Below, piece after piece: positions 55,700 through 64,000 of a stretch of DNA of 64,000 nucleotides. A program made the translations under genes and the position numbers. Numbering within the stretch: position 1 is the first letter of the stretch; every line of letters starts with the position of its first letter. The notes under the pieces were generated by a model, which worked only from the letters and a program-made list of their open reading frames with translations, did no database searches and was not told where the DNA came from. This stretch comes from Halobacteriales archaeon YIM A00010 (GTDB taxonomy: Archaea > Halobacteriota > Halobacteria > Halobacteriales > Haloarculaceae). The stretch is from NCBI GenBank assembly GCA_025041175.1, contig JAKCFJ010000004.1, positions 496,001 to 560,000 of the forward strand, given 5' to 3'.

Positions 55700-56489
55700 T
55701 ACTGATAGATAGTGTCGAGTATGTTGTATAGGCTTTCTGGCCACTCTTCTAGCAGTCCTTTCAAGGGAGAGGACCAAACTACGTTCCTCAAAGAACTTCC
55801 GGTCGAAATCGAAGCGTGGGACACTGTCCTGAACAGGCACCGTCGATGAGACCGAGCAGATAGAGTTGCTGATCACGGTGCCGACACCGAAGGACCCGGT
55901 CGGCCACTCACCGCATTCATTGATGCGTGAGGACGCCTTCAAAGATGTCGGTGATGGTATTGGGAAGGCATTCGGCACTGATGTCTACGACTTTGCGAAA
56001 GCGTACGCGCGCGGCAATGATGTAGACCTGAATCGTGACGACCCGCTGGGACAACAGCACGGGACTGTTGTGACGAACAGCTGTGAACGTACTCGCTGCC
56101 TGACCGAGGCGTGAAGCCTGCATACGTGAGCTGCAGCACAATGAACGGCGCGGATCGCGAATGGGTGTGAGGACAACTACCTCGACGAGCTTCAATCATG
56201 GTCCGATCGACGGGGTCAGCGCTCCGTAGCTGTCCACACATCATCTGGCAGCGTCGGTATCGGTGTGTTCCCATCTACTGGTGCATACACCCCTGATTAC
56301 AAGTGAAAAACCACGTGACGAGCCGGGGATCACACACCACCACTTCCAGTGTTTCCTGATCGTGAGCCAACCAATCAGTTGCGCTCGGAACACACCAACT
56401 CCAAGATGAAGAACGTCCCGATGGAACAGTTAGTGAGGTCTTCTCATCCGCCTCTCGGTTCGGTGGGCCGTCTATACGCGCGAGGATGG
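55700..56489. other. Intergenic stretch, 790 bases
   Basis: An 82-codon frame on the plus strand (55866-56114; REDAFKDVGDGIGKAFGTDV, then YDFAKAYARGNDVDLNRDDP) has some coding flavour but no start context or family. On the minus strand nothing is seen. Left as possible gene debris. Confidence 0.35.
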
Positions 56490-57011
56490 ATTTATCCAAG
56501 GTTTAGAACAGGCCCCGTGAGAGCGTTTCAAGCCCGCGCAGCGACTGGCCATAATCGACTAGTGGATCCCACCGGTGGGTGACTCCCGTGAAGAGATCTT
56601 CACAACCTGCTGGCCGCGGCCCTCGAAAAAGTCCACGAACTCATTTGTCTCGCTAGCCTCCGAGAGCGCATGCGCGATCACGGCCCCCTTGAAATCCCGC
56701 TGCTCAAGGCGGGCCTTCACGAACGATGTCTTGCCGTTACCCGTCTGCCCCAGCACCATACACGAGACATCGTCATCAAGCGACGGTGTCACCGGTCCCG
56801 CTGGATCGCGTTTGTCGATCCGTTCAACGGGAATATCACTGTCTGAGAGTTGGGAGCGAATCGACTCACCCATCCCCGTCGGTTCATACTGCTCGCGGCC
56901 CGACGTTGTCTGGATTGATGACTGCGATCGGAACAGCCACCACCCGAGCGCTACACCAAAACATAGTCCCCACACCCACAGCGAGAGGCGATCGAATAGC
57001 AACAAAACCAT
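56490..57011 (-). pseudogene. VirD4/TraG-like conjugation ATPase, truncated
   Basis: From ATG 57011: two hydrophobic stretches (VLLLFDRLSLWVWGLCFGVA), a linker, and a Walker A motif in CMVLGQTGNGKTSFVKARLE, then VDFFEGRGQQVVKISSRES. After a one-base shift at about 56575 it reads HRWDPLVDYGQSLRGLETLT, then GPVLNLG and a stop, which continues the family (normally KISS...RWNP). Walker B and all downstream motifs are absent. Intact haloarchaeal coupling ATPases exceed 600 residues. It marks an integrated or decayed conjugative plasmid. Confidence 0.7.
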
Positions 57012-57421
57012 TCCTAGTAACTCCTATATGATTACCATCAAATAGGTTATAAATCATGCGCCGAAAAAAGATGAAGGCGATACTTTCGGTGCTCCATCCA
57101 GACCACTCCTGGCATGTTTCCGCCCATTCCGCCCTCGTCGACGAGGACGTGGTAATCTTTGCACCCGTTGAGTACCTCTCAATATCCAGTCCGTGTGCGT
57201 CTCCATGTCTCCCAAAGCACTCATCGTTGTACCTGACTTGTGCCGAAAGGAACGAAGACGAACAAGAGGGATGTAGAGTAGTGATCACAGATATTTTCAT
57301 TATATAATAACTCCAAAAGACATCCCACCCCTATAAGTTATTATCGTATATGTCTTCTTGTTAGTATATTATTCAATAATCAGATATTGATATTTATATA
57401 TATCAGTATATAGCCTAGCAT
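57012..57421. other. AT-rich spacer with one weak ORF
   Basis: Divergent promoter region between the VirD4 relic and the excalibur gene. An 83-codon frame from 57056 (MRRKKMKAILSVLHPDHSWH onward) is uncertain. 57300-57420 is very AT-rich. Confidence 0.35.
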
Positions 57422-58180
57422 ATGGATTCCAAGACCGGACATCTACTGACTCTGCCGGGGTTCCACCAAAACAAGCCAAGAAGGAACGCCATCGTTGCCC
57501 TATCTTATCTGGTCGTCTTTACAGTTTTATTAGCAATTACAGTCTATTTACTCCCACTTATATGTGGCTTAGCTCTTGGTACCAACTACCGAGGGAGCGC
57601 CGATCGCCTCTCTCGATTGCCGGGAATCCAGAAGAACGGTGGGACGGTTACCACCATCGGTGGGTTTGGGTATGGTCTTGTCGTTCCCATTCTCGTCATC
57701 GCCCCTGGTGGGAGTCCGGAGACAGCCAGTCCCGCAACCAATACGACCGAAACAGGGACACCGACACCAACAATGACTATGACACCACCGCTAGCAAATA
57801 CTCCCGTCCCAACACCGACGTCGACTCCATCTCCAACGACCATGACGACAACTGTCGTGAGTTCTCCGCCCCCCACAGAAACACCGCCACCATCCACCCC
57901 AACACCGACATCATCCACACCAGAAACAACAAGGGAAACCCCTGAACCAGCTCCAACTCCGACGACAGACACACCAGCTTCCGTCCCACCAACGACGGAG
58001 CCATCGACCCCCGATGACTCGGTTGATCTCCCACCACCAAGCGGAGGCTCAAGTGATCCCTATGATTGTTCGGACTTTGATACCCACGAACAGGCCCAGA
58101 CTGTCCTTGAAGAGACACCTGGCGATCCATCGGGATTGGATCGAGATGGCAATGGCATCGCGTGTGAATCACTTCAGTAA
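57422..58180 (+). CDS. Membrane-anchored excalibur calcium-binding protein
   Basis: A 252-residue protein. One helix (about 24-51, [20 protein letters not shown]) is followed by a short region, a possible second hydrophobic stretch (85-95), and then a Pro/Thr-rich linker of about 120 residues. The C-terminal excalibur domain reads [20 protein letters not shown], then [18 protein letters not shown], with the DxDxDGxxC calcium loop and two cysteines. In bacteria excalibur domains sit on cell-surface or nuclease-like proteins. It lies 24 bases upstream of the membrane-anchored Mrr gene, suggesting a shared transcript. Confidence 0.9.
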   Translation: MDSKTGHLLTLPGFHQNKPRRNAIVALSYLVVFTVLLAITVYLLPLICGLALGTNYRGSADRLSRLPGIQKNGGTVTTIGGFGYGLVVPILVIAPGGSPETASPATNTTETGTPTPTMTMTPPLANTPVPTPTSTPSPTTMTTTVVSSPPPTETPPPSTPTPTSSTPETTRETPEPAPTPTTDTPASVPPTTEPSTPDDSVDLPPPSGGSSDPYDCSDFDTHEQAQTVLEETPGDPSGLDRDGNGIACESLQ

Positions 58181-58204
58181 ACGACGAACGTTCACATCAA
58201 TACA

Positions 58205-59116
58205 ATGACAACCACACACGATTCAGATACGCTACTCGACCAGTTGCAAACGATGGATGCCAACTCATTCGAATCATTCGTCGGTGAGCTCTGGGAGCGA
58301 CAGGGATGGACCACGACGGTCTCGCAACTCAGTAATGATGCTGGCATTGATGTCGTCGCAACGAAAAATGATCCGTTCGATCAAAAGCACCTCATTCAGG
58401 CAAAACGTTATGGACCAACGACAACTGTCGGGAGTCATGATATCCAACAATATGCGAGTCTTAAACAGCAAGTGCCCGACGCAGACGTGGTTGTGATAGT
58501 CACGACAAATCGATTTACCACTCACGCACGGGACCGGGCGACCGAGCTGAATGTCAAACTTATCAACGGAAACGAACTCATCGCACTTATCGATGAAGCT
58601 GATGCCTATGATCTCCTCGAAACCTATCTCAATACGACTGAAACCACATCCCGTCCGCCACAGATTCCGAGTCCAGATCAACAAGAGCGCTCCACGTATG
58701 AGCGAGTACAGGAAGCAGCGAGAGGATTTTCATGGGGAGACATATCTGCGGACGTATATCTCGGGTTTATCTTGATTGGCACCATCGCCTGGTGTATTGG
58801 TCTTCTGTTCGGGATTGCTGGTGTCAATGGTGTCTTTATTGGCAGGGCTGCTGGTGTCGTAGCAATTAATAGTTGGATCATCCTTCCGGTTGCCCTCTAC
58901 TATGAGGCAGCTCGTCTGGCTGAAGCAACTGCGTGGGCACCACAAGAAATGCTATATGCTGTTGGTGGTGGCATTCCGTTTGTGAATGCCATCGTTGGCG
59001 GATACTATCTCTACCGACGGCGACAGACATGTCTGGCTGAAGAGAACGAAGAACTTCTCGTTATAGAACGACGAGATGCGGCGGCTTCCCGTGAGGAAGA
59101 TCAACAGCGGCGGTGA
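58205..59116 (+). CDS. Mrr-type restriction endonuclease with C-terminal membrane helices
   Basis: A 303-residue protein. The N-terminal Mrr_cat domain reads MDANSFESFVGELWERQGWT, then VSQLSNDAGIDVVATKNDPF and DQKHLIQAKRYGPTTTVGSH, with the PD-(D/E)xK residues in GIDVVA and IQAKRY. It is followed by VVIVTTNRFTTHARDRATEL. A linker precedes three hydrophobic helices (about 190-212, 216-236 and 253-271). Mrr enzymes cut modified DNA; membrane-bound archaeal members are uncharacterised. The excalibur gene is 24 bases upstream. It may be a defence pair, but this is inference. Confidence 0.88.
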   Translation: MTTTHDSDTLLDQLQTMDANSFESFVGELWERQGWTTTVSQLSNDAGIDVVATKNDPFDQKHLIQAKRYGPTTTVGSHDIQQYASLKQQVPDADVVVIVTTNRFTTHARDRATELNVKLINGNELIALIDEADAYDLLETYLNTTETTSRPPQIPSPDQQERSTYERVQEAARGFSWGDISADVYLGFILIGTIAWCIGLLFGIAGVNGVFIGRAAGVVAINSWIILPVALYYEAARLAEATAWAPQEMLYAVGGGIPFVNAIVGGYYLYRRRQTCLAEENEELLVIERRDAAASREEDQQRR

Positions 59117-59535
59117 AATTTCAAAAATACCCACAAAGTAATCTGACATTCTCCCACGGCCAACCCGTGCAGTTCTCCCACTGGAGATTGAATACACAGA
59201 CCCGGAGCGAGTCTCAACAGCCTTGGGGTGCAGAAGGTGAGCTTGGCTAACTCAGTGTAGAGTAAGAGTGCTCTCTCCACGTTGTTGTTCTTGTCTCCGA
59301 TACTCATCTTCGACTGTTTTGTCGAAGTTTCGTTGCGCTTCACGCAACCGCTTGACTTCAGTTTGGTATCGACTAGGGTACATCTGGAACCAACGTCGGG
59401 CATCGTTTACGGCTGTTGTGTGGTCGCTTCAATCCGACTAGAGTACATCTGGATCCCATAGTATACGAGATGACAGAAAAGCCACCAAAGTATGGTTCAC
59501 GAAACATATACATATAACCACACGGTAACACTACT
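59117..59535. other. Relic region with short charged ORF
   Basis: On the minus strand 59252-59383 encodes 43 residues (MYPSRYQTEVKRLREAQRNF, then DKTVEDEYRRQEQQRGESTL), helical and coiled-coil-like; coding pattern continues upstream (HTTAVNDARRWFQ), so it is probably the end of a lost gene. A 22-base sequence, CGACTAG(A/G)GTACATCTGGA(A/T)CC, occurs twice, at 59370 and 59435. Confidence 0.4.
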
Positions 59536-60240
59536 ATGAAGATTGATAATATCCATCTCAAGACGGCCCACCTCACCGATCTCAAGACATTCTATACTGA
59601 CACCGTTGAGTGTTCACTCACGAATCTCTCCGCCAACGAATTCACTGTCCATATCGGAGCAACGGATGTGATATTTTCAGAAGTGCGTGATGGAACTGAC
59701 CCATCTTATCACTTCGCGATTAACGTCCCCCAGAATCAGTTTGCTGACGCCGTCACATGGCTCTCTGACCGAGTTGAACTACTTGCAGACCCAGAAACCG
59801 GTAACCAGGAAATCTTTTTCGAGGAGTGGAACGCTCATGCAGTCTACGGACTCGATCCTGGGAACAATTTGCTCGAACTCATTGCGCGACATGATCTTTC
59901 CAACGATGCAGACCGCCCGTTTGGGAGCGACAGCTTCCAGCGGGTAAGCGAGATCGGGCTGACAGTCCCGAATGTGAGACGCGCTGTCGAGGCGATCAGC
60001 AATAACGTTGGTGTGACCCTCCGAAAGAACCATCCCGCACCGATCACTGACGATACGTCATTCGCGGCTGTTGGGGATGATCACGGATTGATTATTGTCG
60101 TAGAGGAAGGGCGAGGGTGGTTCCCTGTTCCGACCTCCCGAAACCAAGCAGCAACGGCCTATCCTGTGAGCATTGGAACCACCGAGACAACCAATGAGTA
60201 TGTGTTCTCAAAGCTTCCCTACCAAATCGTTCCCTCATGA
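59536..60240 (+). CDS. VOC-family (glyoxalase/bleomycin-resistance-fold) protein
   Basis: A 234-residue protein. IDNIHLKTAHLTDLKTFYTD, then DPSYHFAINVPQNQFADAVT and AVYGLDPGNNLLELIARHDL form one VOC unit with the typical H...(D/E) metal ligands (His near residue 6; Glu in NLLELIAR). A second, partial repeat follows (RVSEIGLTVPNVRRAVEAIS, then DHGLIIVVEEGRGWFPV). Substrate unknown; such proteins handle small electrophiles or antibiotics. Start ATG 59536. Confidence 0.88.
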   Translation: MKIDNIHLKTAHLTDLKTFYTDTVECSLTNLSANEFTVHIGATDVIFSEVRDGTDPSYHFAINVPQNQFADAVTWLSDRVELLADPETGNQEIFFEEWNAHAVYGLDPGNNLLELIARHDLSNDADRPFGSDSFQRVSEIGLTVPNVRRAVEAISNNVGVTLRKNHPAPITDDTSFAAVGDDHGLIIVVEEGRGWFPVPTSRNQAATAYPVSIGTTETTNEYVFSKLPYQIVPS

Positions 60241-60549
60241 TGTAAGTATCCGTTTCCCCCGGGAGCAACTTCAGATATATGGACACGCCACCGCGGTCAC
60301 CCAAACATAGTCTGTGCTCAAAAACCTCACTGATGCTTGCGTATTTGTATATTAACGTGAAATTCACTGCGACTAGTGGCTAATTCGTGTTTCTATACAT
60401 TCACGCAACTGACTATAAGCTCACCCTTGCGCTCGAGGAGTGGTTCGAAGGTTCATGCTTATCCTGCCAGCCCTCCGGCCCTCTCAGGGCCGAGAGGCCT
60501 TGTGTAACACACAAAGGAATTAATCACTAGAGTGTGTACTGTCCCCGAA
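60241..60549. other. Intergenic stretch with a GC hairpin
   Basis: Contains GGCCCTCTCAGGGCCGAG plus AGGCC near 60477-60499, an imperfect stem that could act as a terminator or be IS debris. No coding signal. Confidence 0.4.
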
Positions 60550-60786
60550 ATGAACTCACTAAGCTGTCTGAAGCAATGGCTCGGAAGTCTCTCACCTATT
60601 TGGCAAGTAGTCCTTTTTGTAGTCCCGTTCCTTGCAGTTCGCCTGGCTCTCACGGTTCTGTTTCCGGGAGATAGTCCGTCTCTGGCATCAACATTTATAG
60701 TATCTATAATTGTCGCGGGAGTCACATATCTCGGCCTTATAGCTATAAGTTACTGGATCGAACGTCCTGACGGCCCTCCTTATTAG
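60550..60786 (+). CDS. Small membrane protein
   Basis: A 78-residue protein: MNSLSCLKQWLGSLSPIWQV, then VLFVVPFLAVRLALTVLFPG and FIVSIIVAGVTYLGLIAISY. Two helices joined by a GDSPS turn, with a polar C-terminus (WIERPDGPPY). No family recognised. The ATG at 60550 was chosen over the ATG at 60532 because the first residues of the longer form look non-conserved. Weak but plausible. Confidence 0.55.
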   Translation: MNSLSCLKQWLGSLSPIWQVVLFVVPFLAVRLALTVLFPGDSPSLASTFIVSIIVAGVTYLGLIAISYWIERPDGPPY

Positions 60787-61076
60787 AGTCTCGTCAAGCA
60801 CAGTGTCCCTGTCAGTAGACACATGACTATTGACAGACTATCAGTAACTCCGCTTCTTTATATAATTGCCACCCGGTCAGTAAGTCGTCCCAACATGGCT
60901 CGCTATGCTACCTACATTCATATCTGTAGAGGGAGACGGTCTCCAACATCCCAAGGTGGCATGTTCGTCGACACCAACAATTCTCAGATCAGACTCATTG
61001 AAAGAGCGCATAGAGCCTCTTCGTAGCAATGATCCGTAGGATATGTGGCATCGAACCGGGAAACTGCCGAGCAAGG

Positions 61077-61660
61077 TTAGAGAGAGTTGGGCAATCTAAT
61101 GAACGGCGCTGTCTCGTATATGTCTCGAAGTTCGCTATTTGAACGAGCTTCTCTATCTCGGAAACAACGCCGCGCACGGCCATTCGAATGCAGAATCTTA
61201 TGGTACTTGTAGAACTCGCATAAGCAGTTCTGGGTGTTTGCTAACGACAACTCCAACCAGCTTCCATCTTCTGTCTCAAGATAGGGGAACTCTATGTCCA
61301 AGCAGTCGAACTCCTGCTGTTGATTCTGGCGGAGCCACCGCATCACATCAAGACGGTCAAACCCGTTGAACTCCATGACAAGCTGTTTCAATCCCTTCTG
61401 TGCGCCCGGTCCAGAGGATGATCAGTCGTCCGGAGAAAATGGAAGGACGGAATCGCCATCATAGTAGTCAACGGGATACAGCAGATCAATCAAGACCTGA
61501 TATGAGAGGAAATTCCCGAATCCTGGCTGGGACCGGATCAGGTCGTAGGAACCTGCTAACGACTCGACCGAGAGCATATCATCGAAGAACGTCGGATTGT
61601 TGGTGATTTTCTCGAAAAGCGCGACCACGTTCTCAACTTTATCAGAGGACCCCGAACGGG
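61077..61660 (-). pseudogene. Alpha-glutamyl/putrescinyl thymine pyrophosphorylase-like relic
   Basis: Leftward in one frame: NVVALFEKITNNPTFFDDML, then SQPGFGNFLSYQVLIDLLYP, SVLPFSPDD, an in-frame TGA at about 61423, then SSSGPGAQKGLKQLV, LELSLANTQNCLCEFYKYHK. This matches the phage/archaeal family annotated as alpha-glutamyl/putrescinyl thymine pyrophosphorylase clade 3 (GVG.FLAYQ...DL, GPGA..G, D.E..LCE..KY). The N-terminal half is missing and a stop interrupts the rest. The family is tied to DNA thymine hypermodification in phages. Confidence 0.65.
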
Positions 61661-62866
61661 TTACTCGACGTGAAGTCGGAGCGACTCCACTCCATACACG
61701 ATCGGGCTGCTCACCGGGTGGAGCGGGTCATCGGTCGTCTCGATGGTGTCGTACCGATCGAACAGCACCGAGAGCGCGACATCGGCTTCCAGCCGTGCGA
61801 GCGGTGCCCCGAGACAGTAGTGGATACCGTTCCCGAACGCGATGTGGCGATTTGGCGATCGCTCGGGCTGGAATTCGTCAGGGCCGTCGAACACGCTTTC
61901 ATCGCGGTTGGCCGACCCGATCCACGCGGTGACGCGCTCACCCGCATCGATCTCGGTGCCATCAAGTTCGGTATCCTCGGTTGTGACACGAGACATCGCC
62001 TGGACGGGTGAACGAAAGCGAAGCACCTCCTCGACCGCCTGTTCGCGGTCGATGATCCCTGACGCAACGTCGTTGAGGATCCCCTGTTCGGCAAAACTCC
62101 AGATCGCGTTCGTGATGAGGTTCGTCGTCGTGATGTTCCCCGCAATGAGTAGTAGAATACAGAACCCGAGCTGTTCGGTTGGTGTGAGTCTCTCGGCGTT
62201 CGCGGCGAGCGTGACGAGATCGTCTCCATCGCCGCCACGGCGTTCCTTCAAGGCGTCTCGGAAGAACGACGCCATCTCCATCATCGACTGCTGTCGGCGC
62301 TGTTCGTTCTCCCGAAGGGTTTCCTCGGTCTGTTCTCTCGGGGCGGCGACCAGCGCGTCGGACCACTGCTTGAACTCATCGCGGCGGTCGGTGGGAATAT
62401 CTAGCAGTTCCGCGATGATGATGACCGGGAGCGGAAACGAGTACGCCGAGACGAGATTGAACGTCTCTCCCTCGATGTCGTCAAGCAACGATTCGGCGAC
62501 TGTTTCGACGTACGGACGCCGGTCACGGATGGCGCCCGGACGGAACCGGTCGTCAACGAATTGGCGCAGTCGCTCGTGTTCCGGTGGATCGACGTTGAGC
62601 ATCGATTCCGAAAGCGGGTTGGGACCATCCATTTCCGGAGCGTCTTGGGGTGTCGTGTCCGAGGAGAACGTCTCATGATCCGAGAGCACGGTCCGCACCT
62701 CCTCATACCGGAAGACATCCCACGCACGTCGCTCTTCGTCGTATGAGATCGGCTTCTCGGCGCGCATCTCCCGGTACCAGTCGAAGGGATCGAGACGCCC
62801 CGATCGATTCTGTAGTGGGGCAGGCTGACGGGCGAATACACCTGATATGTTCGATTCGTTGCTCAT
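61661..62866 (-). CDS. Cytochrome P450
   Basis: A 401-residue P450. Visible elements: helix K EEVLRFRSPVQAM (E..R), the PERF-like DEFQPERSPN, and the haem-binding loop FGNGIHYCLGAPLARLE with the proximal Cys. The oxygen-activating I-helix reads LLLIAGNITTTNLITNAIW: the acidic residue usually before the Thr pair (AGNETTT, AGHDTTT) is Ile. Short bacterial-type length, no membrane anchor, so a soluble class using a ferredoxin partner; none is visible nearby. The ATG at 62866 overlaps the TGA of the upstream chimeric ORF, and the HTH-10 regulator at 63348 is divergent. Confidence 0.93.
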   Translation of the reverse strand: MSNESNISGVFARQPAPLQNRSGRLDPFDWYREMRAEKPISYDEERRAWDVFRYEEVRTVLSDHETFSSDTTPQDAPEMDGPNPLSESMLNVDPPEHERLRQFVDDRFRPGAIRDRRPYVETVAESLLDDIEGETFNLVSAYSFPLPVIIIAELLDIPTDRRDEFKQWSDALVAAPREQTEETLRENEQRRQQSMMEMASFFRDALKERRGGDGDDLVTLAANAERLTPTEQLGFCILLLIAGNITTTNLITNAIWSFAEQGILNDVASGIIDREQAVEEVLRFRSPVQAMSRVTTEDTELDGTEIDAGERVTAWIGSANRDESVFDGPDEFQPERSPNRHIAFGNGIHYCLGAPLARLEADVALSVLFDRYDTIETTDDPLHPVSSPIVYGVESLRLHVE

Positions 62867-63276
62867 CGTGAGAATGATTTTCCGTGGGCGTGTCCTTCCT
62901 CGCTCAGTTCGTGTGCCTGCTGGGCTTCGGCCAGCGGAAACACCGTATCGAGCGTCGAAACGACGATGCCGTCTTCGAGGAGTTCGGAAATGTCTTTCAA
63001 CCATTCTAGTTCGGCAGTGTCCGCCTGTACCAACCGCCCCCGATTTCGGCCGATTATCGGAACGTTTGCTCCTGTCTCGGTGAGTTGAAAGCCGGTCGCT
63101 TTGTCGATTCCGCTATTTCCACTCGTGACGATGGCTCCCCGGCCATCGAGGTCGCCATTGATCGGTGGCCGTGTGTGCTTTCCGCCCGTAACGTTGGATT
63201 CGTAGTATCGTCGTCTAACCACACCGAACGCTACGTTTCGTATTCGGATGAGCTGATAACCCCAAAAATGGGGCAA
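62863..63276 (-). pseudogene. SDR/MDR chimeric dehydrogenase remnant upstream of P450
   Basis: The 137-codon frame joins two unrelated pieces. Residues 42-83 (DLDGRGAIVTSGNSGIDKAT, then GFQLTETGANVPIIGRNRGR) are the start of a short-chain dehydrogenase, with the TGxxxGIG motif altered to TSGNSGID. Residues 84-137 (ELEWLKDISELLEDGIVVST, then LDTVFPLAEAQQAHELSEEG) are the C-terminal end of a medium-chain zinc-type dehydrogenase/quinone reductase. The last codons are shifted: an extra A in the AAAA run near 62876 would give GHAHGKIILTM, the MDR ending. The two flanking enzymes have been deleted to a fusion. Confidence 0.7.
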
Positions 63277-63284
63277 TATTTAAG
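63268..63284 (+). promoter_or_regulatory. Probable promoter of the HTH-10 regulator
   Basis: GCAATATTTAAGCAGC contains a TATTTAAG TATA-like box about 65 bases upstream of the ATG at 63348, consistent with transcription toward the regulator. No operator is evident. Confidence 0.45.
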
Positions 63285-63347
63285 CAGCCCCTTCGTGAGC
63301 CGTAGCACAATGCACCAGTCGAATCGGACACTACAGGACGGTACCTC

Positions 63348-64000
63348 ATGAGATCGATAACGTTCGTCGTAACTTGGACTGACGGGTTTCACCCCACTGC
63401 CCACGACCTGCACGATACCAAATCTGCCCCCACTAGGAAATCGATTCTCCATTTCAACGTGCTGGACGATGGGACGATAGTCTTGTTGTTCCGGGTCCAC
63501 TCCGATGCCGACCGCACGCGCCAGCTGATCGAGCAAAATCCGAACGTAATCGACTATAGCGTTTCAGACGAAGAAGATGGTACCGGACTCGTGTACGTAC
63601 ACAGTCAGCTTCCCGGTCCGACTCGTGGAATCATCCGACCCCTCGACGAACACGAGGTGTTTTTCGAGTCCATCGAATACATTCGCGCGGACGCAATCCG
63701 CGTGACCATGATCGGCGAGACCAACGATGTATTGCAGCGAGCACTCGCAGAGATTCCCAAGGAGGTTAACACCACCGTTGAACGGATCGGTGTGTACTCT
63801 CCGGGGACAAGCGACCTCTCAGTGCTGCTGACCGATCGCCAACGGGAGATCTTAGAGATCGCCATGGAGCTTGGCTATTACGAGAACCCGCGGCGTGCTA
63901 CTCACGGAGAGATCGCCGAGTGTGCTGGGATCGACGCGAGTACCGTCAGTGAACACATGCGCAAGATCGAAACCCACGCATTCGCTTTCCTTACTGAATA
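63348..64000 (+). CDS. HTH-10 (Bat-type) transcriptional regulator, 3' end outside window
   Basis: The frame is open from ATG 63348 to the edge (217 codons). The opening RSITFVVTWTDGFHPTAHDL and the middle DLSVLLTDRQREILEIAMEL, then GYYENPRRATHGEIAECAGI and DASTVSEHMRKIETHAFAF show the sensor region and the HTH-10 domain of this haloarchaeal class (LT.RQRE.L..A...GYY..PR.....E.A...GI..STV.EH.RK.E). It is divergent from the P450 block, suggesting that it regulates it. The 3' end is not in the window. Confidence 0.9.
   Translation, partial: MRSITFVVTWTDGFHPTAHDLHDTKSAPTRKSILHFNVLDDGTIVLLFRVHSDADRTRQLIEQNPNVIDYSVSDEEDGTGLVYVHSQLPGPTRGIIRPLDEHEVFFESIEYIRADAIRVTMIGETNDVLQRALAEIPKEVNTTVERIGVYSPGTSDLSVLLTDRQREILEIAMELGYYENPRRATHGEIAECAGIDASTVSEHMRKIETHAFAFLTE

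Overview
The window is haloarchaeal (class Halobacteria). Predicted proteins are acidic, and many belong to families that I know mainly or only from haloarchaea: Bat-type HTH-10 regulators, DUF7344, DUF2270, DUF892, DUF1328, DUF2243, DUF378, DUF4112, SPW and amphi-Trp proteins, an ISH3-type transposase, a TFB and a haloarchaeal TrkH. Short AT-rich spacers separate GC-richer genes. I cannot name the genus. The density of insertion sequences, broken genes, paralogous small genes and a conjugation-ATPase relic suggests a megaplasmid or a decaying accessory region of the chromosome. I saw no rRNA, tRNA or CRISPR array.

Layout. 1-2.7 kb: trehalose-6-phosphate synthase (runs off the left edge) with a small partner gene, then a small Hsp20-like protein. 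3.3-7.3 kb: a gene graveyard (PQQ sugar dehydrogenase tail, internally deleted isocitrate dehydrogenase, internally deleted DUF2270, frameshifted YqcI/YcgG, TrkH tail) around one intact DUF892 gene. 7.6-10.6 kb: NAD-binding epimerase, SRPBCC protein and zinc alcohol dehydrogenase. 10.7-17.1 kb: IS5 debris, an IS1595 element, an alkaline-phosphatase-like enzyme, a broken sulfatase and a sodium:solute symporter. 17.4-27.2 kb: many small membrane or metal-binding proteins, a lipid-kinase relic and an amino-acid permease fused to two universal-stress domains, with a frameshift near its start. 27.5-31.3 kb: IS6, IS4 remnant and ISH3-like element. 31.5-36.8 kb: an intact three-gene formate dehydrogenase operon (NuoF-like, NuoG-N-like, molybdopterin catalytic subunit), followed by a 32-residue zinc finger. 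37.3-50.7 kb: DUF2243 pair, broken TFB, ABC fragment, manganese catalase with a PstS-like protein, second copies of the DUF892 and Hsp20-like genes, two IS5 elements, and a broken UPF0718 permease. 51-53 kb: an HTH-10 / DUF7344 / HTH-10 regulator cassette. 54.4-61 kb: PQQ-propeller protein, VirD4-like relic, excalibur protein, membrane-anchored Mrr endonuclease, VOC protein. 61-64 kb: relic of a thymine-hypermodification enzyme family, a cytochrome P450 preceded by an SDR/MDR chimera, and a divergent HTH-10 regulator that runs off the right edge.

Functional threads are osmolyte synthesis (otsA), formate oxidation, peroxide and iron handling (manganese catalase, two DUF892 ferritin-like proteins) and P450 oxidation with a candidate regulator. 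Two signals are not explained by ordinary annotation. The first is a 20-bp palindrome present four times, at one site just upstream of a previously uncalled 56-residue ORF. The second is the unusual density of near-perfect hairpins inside the coding sequences of four unrelated transposase families.
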